Shown here: positions 8,555 to 16,734 of the stretch, piece after piece
How positions within the stretch are numbered: position 1 is the stretch's first letter
Layout: the number at the start of each line of letters is the position of its first letter
Made by a program: the position numbers and the translations under genes
Origin: Nocardia sp. CY41
GTDB taxonomy: Bacteria; Actinomycetota; Actinomycetes; Mycobacteriales; Mycobacteriaceae
Direction: 5' to 3'
Length of the DNA: 64,000 nucleotides
Assembly (NCBI RefSeq): GCF_009829325.1
Contig: NZ_VUOS01000015.1
Span: 158,356-222,355 of the forward strand
Notes under the pieces: generated by a model
Databases searched by the model: none
What the model was told of the DNA's origin: nothing
The model's input: the letters and a program-made list of their open reading frames with translations, nothing else

Positions 8555-9586
8555 TCACCGCGCCTGCACCAGTGCGTTGCGGGCGGCGGGCGCGTAGCGC
8601 CGCAGCAGCACGGCGACCTCGCGTTCGGTGCCGGGGTCGAGCAGGTCGCGCTCGGTCATCCAGTCGTCGTCGAACACCGTGTCCAGGTACTTCTCTCCGC
8701 CGTCGCACACGATGGTGACCACGGTGGAGCCCGGCGGAAACTCCTCGAGCCGGGTGAGCGCGGCGTACACCGACCCGCCCGCCGACCCGCCGATCATCAG
8801 GCCCAGTTCGGCGGCCACCGCGCGGGCGGTCGCGAAGGCCGCCACATCGGTGACCTTCACGCCCTCGTCCAGCAAGGAGTAGTCGACGGCGGTGCCGATG
8901 GTGGCGCCCGGCGGGGTGCCGGTGCCCGACTGCCAGTACGGGCCGCCCGGGCCGCCGAAGGCGATCGAGCCGACCGGCTCCACACCGATCACGTAGGGAG
9001 TGCAACCCAGCTGCCGCAGCCGGGTCGCGGTGCCGAACAGCGAACCTCCGGTGCCGACGGCGGACAGCAGGATGTCGACCCGCTCGACGTCTTCCAGCAA
9101 CTCTTCCGCCACCGGGTAGTAGCCCACCGCGTTGGCGTCGTTGTTGTGCTGCTCGGTGAAGAACGCGTCGTCCCGCTCGGCCGCCATCGCCTCGGCCAGG
9201 TCCTCCCGTGCCGAGGTGGCGAGGTTGTCGTCGCCCTCGTCGGCGACGTACACCAGTTCCGCACCCATTGCCCGCATCGCGCGCAGTTTGTCCTTACATG
9301 CGTGATGGTCGACCACTGCGGTGAAGCGATACCCACGTTCGGCGGCAACTACCGCGAGGCCGAGCCCGGTGTTGCCGGACGTGGATTCGATGATATGTCC
9401 GCCACTGCGCAGCAAACCGCGCCGCTCGGCGTCGAGCACCATTTCGCGCGCCATCCTGATCTTGGCCGCGCCGGTCGGGTTGAACTGCTCCAGTTTGAGC
9501 AGCAGGCGGGTGCCGGTCGTGGTGGCCGCGAGCTCGAACAGCGGCGTGCGGCCGATCAGATCCGTCACGCGCGTGACGAGCGGCAT
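8555..9586 (-). CDS. sbnA: SbnA-like 2,3-diaminopropionate biosynthesis PLP synthase
   Basis: 343 aa, fold-type II PLP enzyme. The Schiff-base lysine is K42 in FNPTGAAKIRMA and the phosphate/substrate loop STSGNTG is at 68-74; GTGGSL and the C-terminal VCDGGEKYLDTVF also fit. This resembles SbnA, which joins O-phospho-L-serine and L-glutamate to give N-(1-amino-1-carboxyethyl)-glutamate, more than CysK or CysM. The decisive context is the adjacent SbnB-like gene. It lies 33 bp after the SbnH-like gene. A decayed close relative is recognisable at 49575-49816. A plain cysteine synthase role is the alternative and is less likely given the neighbours. Confidence 0.82.
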   Translation of the reverse strand: MPLVTRVTDLIGRTPLFELAATTTGTRLLLKLEQFNPTGAAKIRMAREMVLDAERRGLLRSGGHIIESTSGNTGLGLAVVAAERGYRFTAVVDHHACKDKLRAMRAMGAELVYVADEGDDNLATSAREDLAEAMAAERDDAFFTEQHNNDANAVGYYPVAEELLEDVERVDILLSAVGTGGSLFGTATRLRQLGCTPYVIGVEPVGSIAFGGPGGPYWQSGTGTPPGATIGTAVDYSLLDEGVKVTDVAAFATARAVAAELGLMIGGSAGGSVYAALTRLEEFPPGSTVVTIVCDGGEKYLDTVFDDDWMTERDLLDPGTEREVAVLLRRYAPAARNALVQAR

Positions 9587-9619
9587 TGATGTCTCCTGTT
9601 TCGGGTCGGGGAAGTCGGG

Positions 9620-10996
9620 TCAGTTGCCGTCGCGGGTCCAGCGGAAGCGGTCGCCGGGCGCGTCGTGCAGCACGACTTTCGGTGGGATGGGCAGTTCATG
9701 GAAGGCGGACTCGTTCGAATCCATCTGGTAGCCAGCGGTATTCGGGTAGATCAGCAGGTCGCCGACCGCGGCGGCGCGGGGCAGCGGTACGCGCCGCCAG
9801 CTCAGCATGTCGGAATCCAGACAGGTGGCCGCGCCGACGCTGGTCGGTGTCGGGTCGCCGGGCCGCTCCGGCCACAGCACCGGATCGGGCAGGTACTCGC
9901 TGTCGAACCACTGCTCCGAGAGGCTGAGGCTGGTGCCGTCGACGGTGAGCAACCGGTAGGGCCGGCCGTGCGCATGCCTGGTCTTGCTGCCCTGCACGCG
10001 GAAGACGGTGCATCCCGCGTGCGCGAGCAGCGCGCGGCCCGGTTCGATCGCCAGGCGCACGGCGTTGTCCCGCAGCCGTCCGGCCAGATCGTCGTGGTCG
10101 AGAATCTGGGCGAGCATGGCCGCTCCGGGCACGGGAAAGTGGTACGGATAGTACGAATCGAAGGACTTCCCGGAGTGGAACCACTGTCTGTTCACACCCG
10201 CGGTGAACTCCAGCGCGGCGTCCGCCGCGACGTAGTCGACCCCGAAGCCCCCGCCGATCGAGACCGTGGTGGCCGGATGTCCCAGCGTGCGCGCGTGCAG
10301 GCAGCGGGCGATCAGCTCGCCCGCCAGTTCCGCCCGTGCCACCGCGTCGTAGCCGGAGAGGTGAAAACTGAAGCCTTCCAGCCGGATCGAATCGTGCCCG
10401 CCCAGGATCGCGAGTGCGTCCTCGATTTCGCCAGGCGTCATGCCGAACCGGCTGGCCGAGGCCGTGGGCAGCACGCGGATCAGCACGCGCGCGGGCTCAC
10501 TCGCGGGGGTCAGCGCGGCGAGCCGGTCGATCTCCCCGCGGTCGTCCACCGCGATCAGCGCTCCGTGCCGCGCGGCCAGCCACAGCAGTTCGTCCGCCTT
10601 GGCGGGGCCGGTCACCATGACTTCGGCGCCGCGCACGCCCTGCGCCAGCGCCGCGGTCAGCTCGCCGACGCTGGCGACGTCGACACCCGCACCGTTTTCC
10701 GCGCACGCGCGCGCGACGCACCCGGCTTTGTTCGCCTTCTTGCCGTAGTAGATCGTGCCCTGCACCCCGGCCTGCGTGAACGCGGCGCGGAAGGCTCGGA
10801 TGTTGTGACCGACCCGCGCCGGATACATGACGTGGAACGGGCCGCCCATCGCGAAAGCCAGGTCTGCGAGAAGGTCCGGATCCGCGAGCAGGCGGCGCTC
10901 CCACGGGTCGAGATGCGCGGGCATCGGCGCCGCGCCGATCGACTCGTTCGCCTCGGCCCCCGGCTCCACGACGACACTCGCCTGTTCTAGACCCAC
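9620..10996 (-). CDS. SbnH-like type III PLP decarboxylase
   Basis: 458 aa from a GTG at 10996 with GGAGG 6 nt upstream. It is an alanine-racemase-fold decarboxylase: PLP lysine near K87 (IYYGKKANKA), SIGGGFGVDY glycine loop, AIEPGRALLAHAG, and the second-subunit cysteine in ATCLDSDML. Family members include DAP, ornithine and arginine decarboxylases and SbnH, which decarboxylates the citryl-diaminopropionate intermediate of staphyloferrin B. Here it lies between SbnA- and SbnB-like genes (16 bp from SbnB), so it probably acts on a diaminopropionate-derived intermediate. No citrate-condensing synthetase is in the window, so the true substrate is open. Confidence 0.82.
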   Translation of the reverse strand: MGLEQASVVVEPGAEANESIGAAPMPAHLDPWERRLLADPDLLADLAFAMGGPFHVMYPARVGHNIRAFRAAFTQAGVQGTIYYGKKANKAGCVARACAENGAGVDVASVGELTAALAQGVRGAEVMVTGPAKADELLWLAARHGALIAVDDRGEIDRLAALTPASEPARVLIRVLPTASASRFGMTPGEIEDALAILGGHDSIRLEGFSFHLSGYDAVARAELAGELIARCLHARTLGHPATTVSIGGGFGVDYVAADAALEFTAGVNRQWFHSGKSFDSYYPYHFPVPGAAMLAQILDHDDLAGRLRDNAVRLAIEPGRALLAHAGCTVFRVQGSKTRHAHGRPYRLLTVDGTSLSLSEQWFDSEYLPDPVLWPERPGDPTPTSVGAATCLDSDMLSWRRVPLPRAAAVGDLLIYPNTAGYQMDSNESAFHELPIPPKVVLHDAPGDRFRWTRDGN

Positions 10997-11012
10997 CGGG
11001 TACCTCCGTGCG

Positions 11013-12035
11013 CTAATCCCACAGCGGCACCTCCGTGCCGCGGCCTTCGGCGATCGCCCGCTCGGCCAGCGCGTGAGCGACCGCGATGTCGGTCAGCACC
11101 AGTCCACTGTTGTAGACGAAGACGCGCTCCTCGTCCGAGCGGCGCGCGACCGCACGGCGATTCAGGATCTGCGGCAGTTCGGCGTCCACCGGGCGCAGCG
11201 TGCCGTCGGGGCCCGCCATGTCGGTGCCGGTCAGCGCCATCTGCTCGGCGCTGGTCGCGATCACGCGGTCGGCGTCGTGCAGCGTGGAGGGCGCGAGCCC
11301 GTAACCGACCAGCACCGCCACCGAACCCGGCGCGAGGTCGTCGGATTCGAGCGCGACCTCGGTCGCCGGGCCCGCCGTCGCCAGCACGACGTCGGCCGTC
11401 GCCGCCGCGGCGCGCGGATCGGTGACCGTCTCGAGCAGCGCGTGCGGGTGGTGCTCGGCCAGCCCGCGGTGCACGGCTTCCAGGCCCTCGGGATGAGTGC
11501 CGTACACCATCAGTTTGCGCAGCTGCGGGTTCGCGGCGAGCAGATGCGGTAGGGCGTTGCGTCCCTGAGTTCCGGTACCGATCAGCAGCACGCTCTCCGC
11601 GCCGCGGCGGATCGTCTCGCGCACCAGCAGGGCCGACACGGCGGGCGTGCGCAGCGCGCCGACCCGTGCGCAGTCCATCATCGCGATCGGCGCACCGGTG
11701 CTGTCGTCGTAGAGCGTGATGGTCGTGTAATACCGCTTGGTGCTGCGGTCGTGGCCTGGGTCGAACTTGTAGGAGGTCTTCATCGCCACCACGCGCCTGC
11801 GGCCGTCCCGGCCGAGCATGGCGTAGGCGACCGACCAGCCGTCCGGATTCGCGACGCTGAGCTTGCGCGGGTTGTCCGAATCACCCGCCGCCAGTGCCAG
11901 ATATGCCTCTTCCACCGCGCGCACCACCGCGGCCGGTGTGATCGGCACGTCGGCGAGGTCGCTGCGGCTCAACACCCGCAGGGGTGTGCTTCGGTCACGC
12001 GTGCTCAAGGGGTCCTCGATCATGTCGTACTGCAT
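11013..12035 (-). CDS. sbnB: SbnB-like ornithine cyclodeaminase/mu-crystallin family dehydrogenase
   Basis: About 340 aa from the ATG at 12035, chosen because CAGGAG lies upstream and the length then matches SbnB (336 aa). The Rossmann loop VLLIGTGTQGRNALPHL and the family segments RVGALRTPAVSALLV and VLVGYGLAPSTLHDADRVI are clear. SbnB oxidatively hydrolyses the SbnA product to L-2,3-diaminopropionate and 2-oxoglutarate with NAD+. The start lies 41 nt inside the 3' end of the oxygenase gene, suggesting translational coupling. The released 2-oxoglutarate is the cosubstrate of that oxygenase. An ordinary ornithine cyclodeaminase is the alternative. Confidence 0.82.
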   Translation of the reverse strand: MQYDMIEDPLSTRDRSTPLRVLSRSDLADVPITPAAVVRAVEEAYLALAAGDSDNPRKLSVANPDGWSVAYAMLGRDGRRRVVAMKTSYKFDPGHDRSTKRYYTTITLYDDSTGAPIAMMDCARVGALRTPAVSALLVRETIRRGAESVLLIGTGTQGRNALPHLLAANPQLRKLMVYGTHPEGLEAVHRGLAEHHPHALLETVTDPRAAAATADVVLATAGPATEVALESDDLAPGSVAVLVGYGLAPSTLHDADRVIATSAEQMALTGTDMAGPDGTLRPVDAELPQILNRRAVARRSDEERVFVYNSGLVLTDIAVAHALAERAIAEGRGTEVPLWD

Positions 12036-13152
12036 CCCGCTCCTGAGTGCCGCTCTCGACCGGCGGGGTGTCCGCCGTTCGGAACGGGGCCACGGTTCGT
12101 TGCCCGTAGCCATTCTCGTCGGCTTCCTCGGCTCGCCGCCGACGTTCCGGAAGCCGGATGTTCACTCGCTTGAGCCACCGGTCGGTGCCGTCGTACCGCG
12201 CGGTGAACGGCACCCGGCCGTGCACGGCGACGTCGTTGTCCACCAGCAACAGCTCGCCGGGGAAGAGCGCGGCGGTCACGCTTACGCGTTCGAGTTCGGC
12301 GGCGAGATGCGCGTAGGCCGCGCGGAATTCCGGATCGGCGTCGGAGAGCGGGGTGTACGCCGGGTCGTAGCGCAGGGTCTGCCCCTCGGTTCCGTCGGCG
12401 CTCCACAACGTCGGAATCGGTGGGGCGGTGTAGTTTTCGTGTCCGGTGCCGTAGGAGACGTCCGGCAGGATCGGAAGTGTCGGTGTGCTGAGCAGCTCAC
12501 GCTCCGCGCCGGACAGCTCGATGCGCCGCACCGACGACACGGTGGTGCCGACCAGATCCGGATTGCGCAGACACCCGAGCATCAGCAGGTTGGCGCGCCG
12601 CGGATGAAAGGCGTCCTCGGTGTGCGGGCTCAGCAGCACCGCGCTGCTGGCGCCGGACTGTTCGTGCTCGTGACCGGCTGCCGGGACGATGTTGTTGACC
12701 AGACGTCCGTCCTGTTGACCCTGCCAGCCGAACGGCTCACCGGCACTGCGCGCGAGCAGCAGCATGACCAGGTCGAGTTCGTACGAGCGCGCGCGCCGCG
12801 CCGGATCGCCGCTCCAGCGCGCCGCTTCCCGCCAGCTCGGCGGCGTGGGACCGAACTCGTTGTCGGTCAGGGGAAGACGGCCTACGACGGTCGCGCCGGC
12901 CGGGGTGGCGGGCGGACGCATGGCGTGGCGCACCTCGGCGGGCAGCGCCGCGGCGCCGGCATCGATCCGTTCGATGAGCGCCGGGTCGGCGAGGGTGCGC
13001 GCGGCGGCGGCGGGATCGGCGAGCGCGAGATCGAGTGTGGCGGAGATCTCCCTGGCGAGCGCGCGCACGGCGCGGCCGGCTCCGGGGGACAACTCCCGTC
13101 GTTCGAGATCTTGGGGGTGAAGCGTCTTACGTTCGGAGAGAACGCTTTTCAC
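11995..13152 (-). CDS. Fe(II)/2-oxoglutarate amino-acid hydroxylase, clavaminate synthase-like
   Basis: 385 aa from the GTG at 13152 with AGAAGGG upstream (an ATG at 13194 lacks such a site). The facial triad is visible: H177-T-E179 in SPHTEDAFHP and H311 in DNDVAVHGR, followed by the 2-oxoglutarate-binding arginine region DGTDRWLKRVN (about 321-331). The HTEDAFHPxR and RNPDxVxTT pattern is that of free amino acid beta-hydroxylases such as VioC, OrfP and AsnO. It is the first gene of the minus-strand operon, behind an iron box. It may hydroxylate an amino acid precursor (Arg, Asn, Asp or diaminopropionate) to create an iron-binding beta-hydroxy group; the substrate is not readable. The 40-residue tail after about residue 346 is Arg-rich and overlaps the next gene. 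Confidence 0.8.
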   Translation of the reverse strand: MKSVLSERKTLHPQDLERRELSPGAGRAVRALAREISATLDLALADPAAAARTLADPALIERIDAGAAALPAEVRHAMRPPATPAGATVVGRLPLTDNEFGPTPPSWREAARWSGDPARRARSYELDLVMLLLARSAGEPFGWQGQQDGRLVNNIVPAAGHEHEQSGASSAVLLSPHTEDAFHPRRANLLMLGCLRNPDLVGTTVSSVRRIELSGAERELLSTPTLPILPDVSYGTGHENYTAPPIPTLWSADGTEGQTLRYDPAYTPLSDADPEFRAAYAHLAAELERVSVTAALFPGELLLVDNDVAVHGRVPFTARYDGTDRWLKRVNIRLPERRRRAEEADENGYGQRTVAPFRTADTPPVESGTQERDAVRHDRGPLEHA

Positions 13153-13228
13153 CGGGTATCCCTTCTTCGCATCGGTTCGAAAAGCAGGGGTCACGAGTTA
13201 TCATGCGAAGGTAACCCTTCGGGCATAG

Positions 13229-13247
13229 TGAAGCAAGCCTTACCTAA
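13229..13247 (-). promoter_or_regulatory. DtxR/IdeR-type iron box, minus-strand operon
   Basis: On the minus strand the site reads TTAGGTAAGGCTTGCTTCA, 14 of 19 matches to the IdeR consensus with the TTAGGT half and core GGCT intact. It lies 77 bp before the oxygenase start. Counted by eye. Confidence 0.55.
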
Positions 13248-13398
13248 GCGAGTCGAAGAAAATATAGCAGAATCGCATAACTTCGGATCGGGTGAATGCG
13301 GCGGTCCGCGGGCGAGCTCGAGGCCGGTCGGCAAGTTTGCGGGAAATGCGCCCTTACGCTGCCGTTTCGGTGCTGGTATCGGCGAGTCGCGCGACGGA

Positions 13399-13417
13399 TT
13401 AGGCTAGCCTGTCCTGA
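13399..13417 (+). promoter_or_regulatory. DtxR/IdeR-type iron box, ABC importer operon
   Basis: TTAGGCTAGCCTGTCCTGA matches 15 of 19 bases of the IdeR consensus and contains a perfect AGGCTAGCCT palindrome. It lies 55 bp before the start of the solute-binding protein gene on the plus strand. Confidence 0.6.
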
Positions 13418-13472
13418 TCGCACTGTGCGCGCGGTACCGCGATGGATTCGGTTCAGGAAGAGGGGCAGCGCA

Positions 13473-14990
13473 ATGGTTATGAATCGACGGCAACTGCTGC
13501 GGTCGAGTCTCGGGGCGGGAGCGGTGCTGCTGGCCGCCGCGTGTTCCGACGGCGGCGACACGTCCGGACCGGCGCGGCGTGGCGGCACGCTGCGGGTCGG
13601 CGCGCTGGGCACCACGGCACGCATCGAACGGGACCCGCACGCCAACCTCAGCAACGACAGCGATTTCCTGATCACGTCCTTGGTCTACGACGCGCTCACG
13701 GTGCCAGGTGGAAACCCGAATGTCTTGCCGCGCCTGGCGACTCGCTGGGAGCCCGATGCCGATCGACGGCGCTGGAGCTTCACCCTGGCCGAGAACGCGA
13801 CCTTCCACGACGGGTCACCGGTGACCTCCGAGGACGTCGTGTGGTCGCTGCGCAGGCTGCGCACGGTCGGCGGCGCCTCGAAGATGCCGGTGGCAGTGGA
13901 GGACATCACCGCCGATGGGCCGAACCGGGTGGTCCTGGCCGTGCCCGAGCCGAATACCCAACTGCCGCTGCTGGTCCGGTTGATGACCTTCACCGCCAAG
14001 AAGGACACCACCGACTTCACCGGCGCGGTCGGCAGCGGACCGTTCCGGTTGGAGTCCTATCAGGGCGGCAACGCCCGGCTGGTGCGCAACGAGCGGTGGC
14101 ACGGCGGGCCGCCGCCGCTGGACGCCATCGAGGTCACCATGTTCGAAAGCGTGACCGCGCTGGGCAACGCGGTGCTCGGCGGGCAGATCGACCTGGCCTC
14201 GAACGTCGGCGCGATCGCGGGCCGCACGGCCGACGGGCGCGGCGACCTGACGGTCGTGCGCCGCCCGAACGACACGGTCGTCGGCGTCGCCATGCGTACC
14301 TCCGACGGGCCGTTCGCCGACGCGCGGGTGCGCACTGCCCTTCGGCTCGGTGTCGACCGCAAAGCCCTTGTCAACCAGGTGCATTCCGGATACGGAACGA
14401 TCGCCAACGACATCCTCGGCACCGGCGATCCGCTCTACGACACCTCCCTCGCTCAGCGCACCCGCGACGTGGACCGCGCGAAGGCGCTGCTGCGCGAGGC
14501 GAATTTCGACACCGGACGCGGCTACCCGCTCGTCACCAAGGCCGAGGCGCCCGGCGAGGTCGAATCGGCCAAGGTGATCGCCACCCAGCTCGCCGAGATC
14601 GGCGTCCGGCTGGAAGTCCTCACCCAGGAGCCGAACGCCTTCTACGACCAGACCTGGCTGAAGGCGCCGCTGTACACGATCTCGTGGGGCACCAACGATT
14701 CCACGCTGTTCTTCGCGAGCAAACTGCTGTCCAGCGGTTCGAACCGCAACGAGACCGGCTTCAAGGACGCGGCGTTCGACGCGGCCACGGCCAAGGCGCT
14801 CGCCGCGCACAGCGACGAGGAATACCGGCAGGCCGCGCAGGAATTGCAGCGCATCCAGTACGAGCGCGGCGGTTACCTGGTCTGGGGCATGGCCGACGGC
14901 ATCGACATCGCCGCCGCCCGGGTGCGCGACCTGCCCACGCTCGGCGGATTCGCCCGGGTCCAGCTGGAGAAGGCCTGGCTGGCCGGGTGA
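13473..14990 (+). CDS. Opp/Dpp-type solute-binding lipoprotein, Tat-exported
   Basis: 505 aa from the ATG at 13473 (GAGGGG upstream). The N-terminus MVMNRRQLLRSSLGAGAVLL-AAAC combines a twin-arginine motif with a lipoprotein cysteine at about residue 24. The body is a family 5 extracellular binding protein: NVLPRLATRWEPD, FTLAENATFHDGSPVTSEDVVWSL (the family hallmark) and the LRLGVDRKALVNQV helix. These bind peptides, opines, Ni/Co chelates or metallophores. It begins a four-gene operon whose stop/start codons overlap, under an iron box. Most likely it captures the metal complex of the locus product outside the membrane. Confidence 0.92.
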   Translation: MVMNRRQLLRSSLGAGAVLLAAACSDGGDTSGPARRGGTLRVGALGTTARIERDPHANLSNDSDFLITSLVYDALTVPGGNPNVLPRLATRWEPDADRRRWSFTLAENATFHDGSPVTSEDVVWSLRRLRTVGGASKMPVAVEDITADGPNRVVLAVPEPNTQLPLLVRLMTFTAKKDTTDFTGAVGSGPFRLESYQGGNARLVRNERWHGGPPPLDAIEVTMFESVTALGNAVLGGQIDLASNVGAIAGRTADGRGDLTVVRRPNDTVVGVAMRTSDGPFADARVRTALRLGVDRKALVNQVHSGYGTIANDILGTGDPLYDTSLAQRTRDVDRAKALLREANFDTGRGYPLVTKAEAPGEVESAKVIATQLAEIGVRLEVLTQEPNAFYDQTWLKAPLYTISWGTNDSTLFFASKLLSSGSNRNETGFKDAAFDAATAKALAAHSDEEYRQAAQELQRIQYERGGYLVWGMADGIDIAAARVRDLPTLGGFARVQLEKAWLAG

Positions 14991-15916
14991 TCTCGTTCGC
15001 GCGACTCCTGCTGCGGCGCGTCATCCTGCTGGTGACGCTGCTGGCCTGTGTCTTCGTCGCCGTGGACCTGCTGCCGGGCAGCACCGCCCGCGCGGTCCTC
15101 GGCCGGGAGGCCGCGCCGGAGCAGATCGCGGCCAAAGAACACGAACTCGGCCTGGACCGGCCGCTGGCGGTTCGGTTCTGGCAGTGGATATCGGGTGTCG
15201 CCACCGGCGATTTCGGGCGCACCGCGCGCGGACGGCCGGTCAACGACCTGCTGGTAGACAAATTCCCGCCGACGCTGCTGCTCGGTGGGCTCGCGCTCGC
15301 GGTGACGGTGCTGGCCTCGCTCGCGCTCGGCGCGTGGTGGGCTACGCGACCGGGCAGCGTGGCCGCGCGCGTGTTGCAGCCGACGACGACCACCGCGGTG
15401 GCCGTTCCCGAATTCGTGATCGCCACCGTGCTGATCCTGGTGTTCGCATTGGCGCTGGGCTGGTTGCCCGCGGTGACCATCACCGGCCGCTCGGGGATGC
15501 CCGCCGGACCGGAAATGCTGGTGCTGCCGGTGTTCGCGCTCGCGTTGCCCCAGATCGGGTGGAACACCAGGGTGGTGCGCGCGGCCCTGGCCGACGCCGC
15601 GCTCGCTCCCCATGTGGAAAGCGCCGTGCTGGACGGTCTTTCGAGCGGCGCGGTGCTGGTGCGGCATGTGCTGCCGTTCGCGTTGCCGACGATCGTCGCC
15701 AGCTTCGCCACCACGGTGGGGATGCTGCTCGGCGGGGCGCTGGTGGTGGAGACGGTCTTCAACTACCCGGGTCTCGGTGCGGTTCTGGCCGGTTCGGTGG
15801 CCGATCGCGACACTTCGGTGGTCGCCGCGGTCGTCGCGCTGTCCGGGGTGGTCATCATGGTCGTGCTCGCGGTCGCTGACGGTATCCGCACCTGGTCGCT
15901 GCGGGGGCGGCGATGA
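14987..15916 (+). CDS. ABC importer permease 1 (DppB/OppB type)
   Basis: 309 aa from a GTG overlapping the preceding stop (GTGA). It is an integral membrane protein with about six helices, opening with RLLLRRVILLVTLLACVFVAVDLLP. The LPGSTARAVLG and EHELGLDRPLAVRFWQW segments are characteristic of DppB/OppB. The EAA-type cytoplasmic loop that meets the ATPase is around ESAVLDGLSSGAVLVRHVLP. It pairs with the next gene to form the membrane channel. Translational coupling with its neighbours implies equal production. Confidence 0.92.
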   Translation: MISFARLLLRRVILLVTLLACVFVAVDLLPGSTARAVLGREAAPEQIAAKEHELGLDRPLAVRFWQWISGVATGDFGRTARGRPVNDLLVDKFPPTLLLGGLALAVTVLASLALGAWWATRPGSVAARVLQPTTTTAVAVPEFVIATVLILVFALALGWLPAVTITGRSGMPAGPEMLVLPVFALALPQIGWNTRVVRAALADAALAPHVESAVLDGLSSGAVLVRHVLPFALPTIVASFATTVGMLLGGALVVETVFNYPGLGAVLAGSVADRDTSVVAAVVALSGVVIMVVLAVADGIRTWSLRGRR

Positions 15917-16734
15917 ACGCCGCCACGCAGGTCGCGAGGCGGGCGCGGCGACGGCTCGGCCGGCTGACGGTCGCGCCCGCGCTGCTGGTCACACTGCTGG
16001 CGGCGGCAGGGCCGACGCTGGCCCCGCATCCGGCCGAGGAGGCGATCGGCATCCCGTTCGGCGCTCCCGGCGCGGGCGCGCCGCTGGGCACCGACCGGCT
16101 CGGCCGTGACGTGCTCAGCCACCTGCTCTACGGCGGGTGGGGTTTGCTGCTCGTCGCCGCGATCATCGCCGTGCTGGTGACCGGATTGTCGTGTGTCCTC
16201 GGCACGGTCGCGGCGCTGCGCCCGCGGATCGGCGCGTGGATCGAACTGGGTACCGACCTGTTCATCCTGCTGCCCGCGGTGCTGGGGATCCTGCTCGTGC
16301 TGACCTCCTGGCCGGACGCGGGCATCGCGGGGCTGATCGTGCTGGCGTTGCTGTTCGGCGTCCCCTATTGCGCGCGCATCTTCACGGCCGCCGCCGCCGG
16401 TGTCGCGGCCTCCGGATATGTCGAGAGCGCCCGAGCCGCGGGTGAGTCGCTCGGGCATCTCGTGTTCCGTGAGGTGATTCCGAATCTGCGCGCGGTGACG
16501 ACGACTCAGCTCGGGTTGCGTTTCGTGGCCGGGGTGTACCTCGTGAGCACGGCGTCGTTCCTGCAACTACCGACGACACTGGGCGCGAGCAACTGGGCGG
16601 TCATGGTGCGCGAGAACGCCTCCGGCATGCTGCTCAATCCCTGGGCGGTGCTGGCTCCGAGCCTCGCGATCACGATCGTCGCGGTGAGCGTGAACCTGGC
16701 GGTGTCGGCGTTCGGGCGAGGGGAGCGAGAATGA
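15913..16734 (+). CDS. ABC importer permease 2 (DppC/OppC type)
   Basis: 273 aa, start ATG overlapping the previous stop by 4 nt (ATGA). The DppC hallmark LGTDRLGRDVLSHLLYG is near residues 57-73, and the EAA loop is at YVESARAAGESLGHLVFREVIPN. About five to six membrane helices. Forms the heterodimeric channel with the preceding permease. Confidence 0.92.
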   Translation: MNAATQVARRARRRLGRLTVAPALLVTLLAAAGPTLAPHPAEEAIGIPFGAPGAGAPLGTDRLGRDVLSHLLYGGWGLLLVAAIIAVLVTGLSCVLGTVAALRPRIGAWIELGTDLFILLPAVLGILLVLTSWPDAGIAGLIVLALLFGVPYCARIFTAAAAGVAASGYVESARAAGESLGHLVFREVIPNLRAVTTTQLGLRFVAGVYLVSTASFLQLPTTLGASNWAVMVRENASGMLLNPWAVLAPSLAITIVAVSVNLAVSAFGRGERE

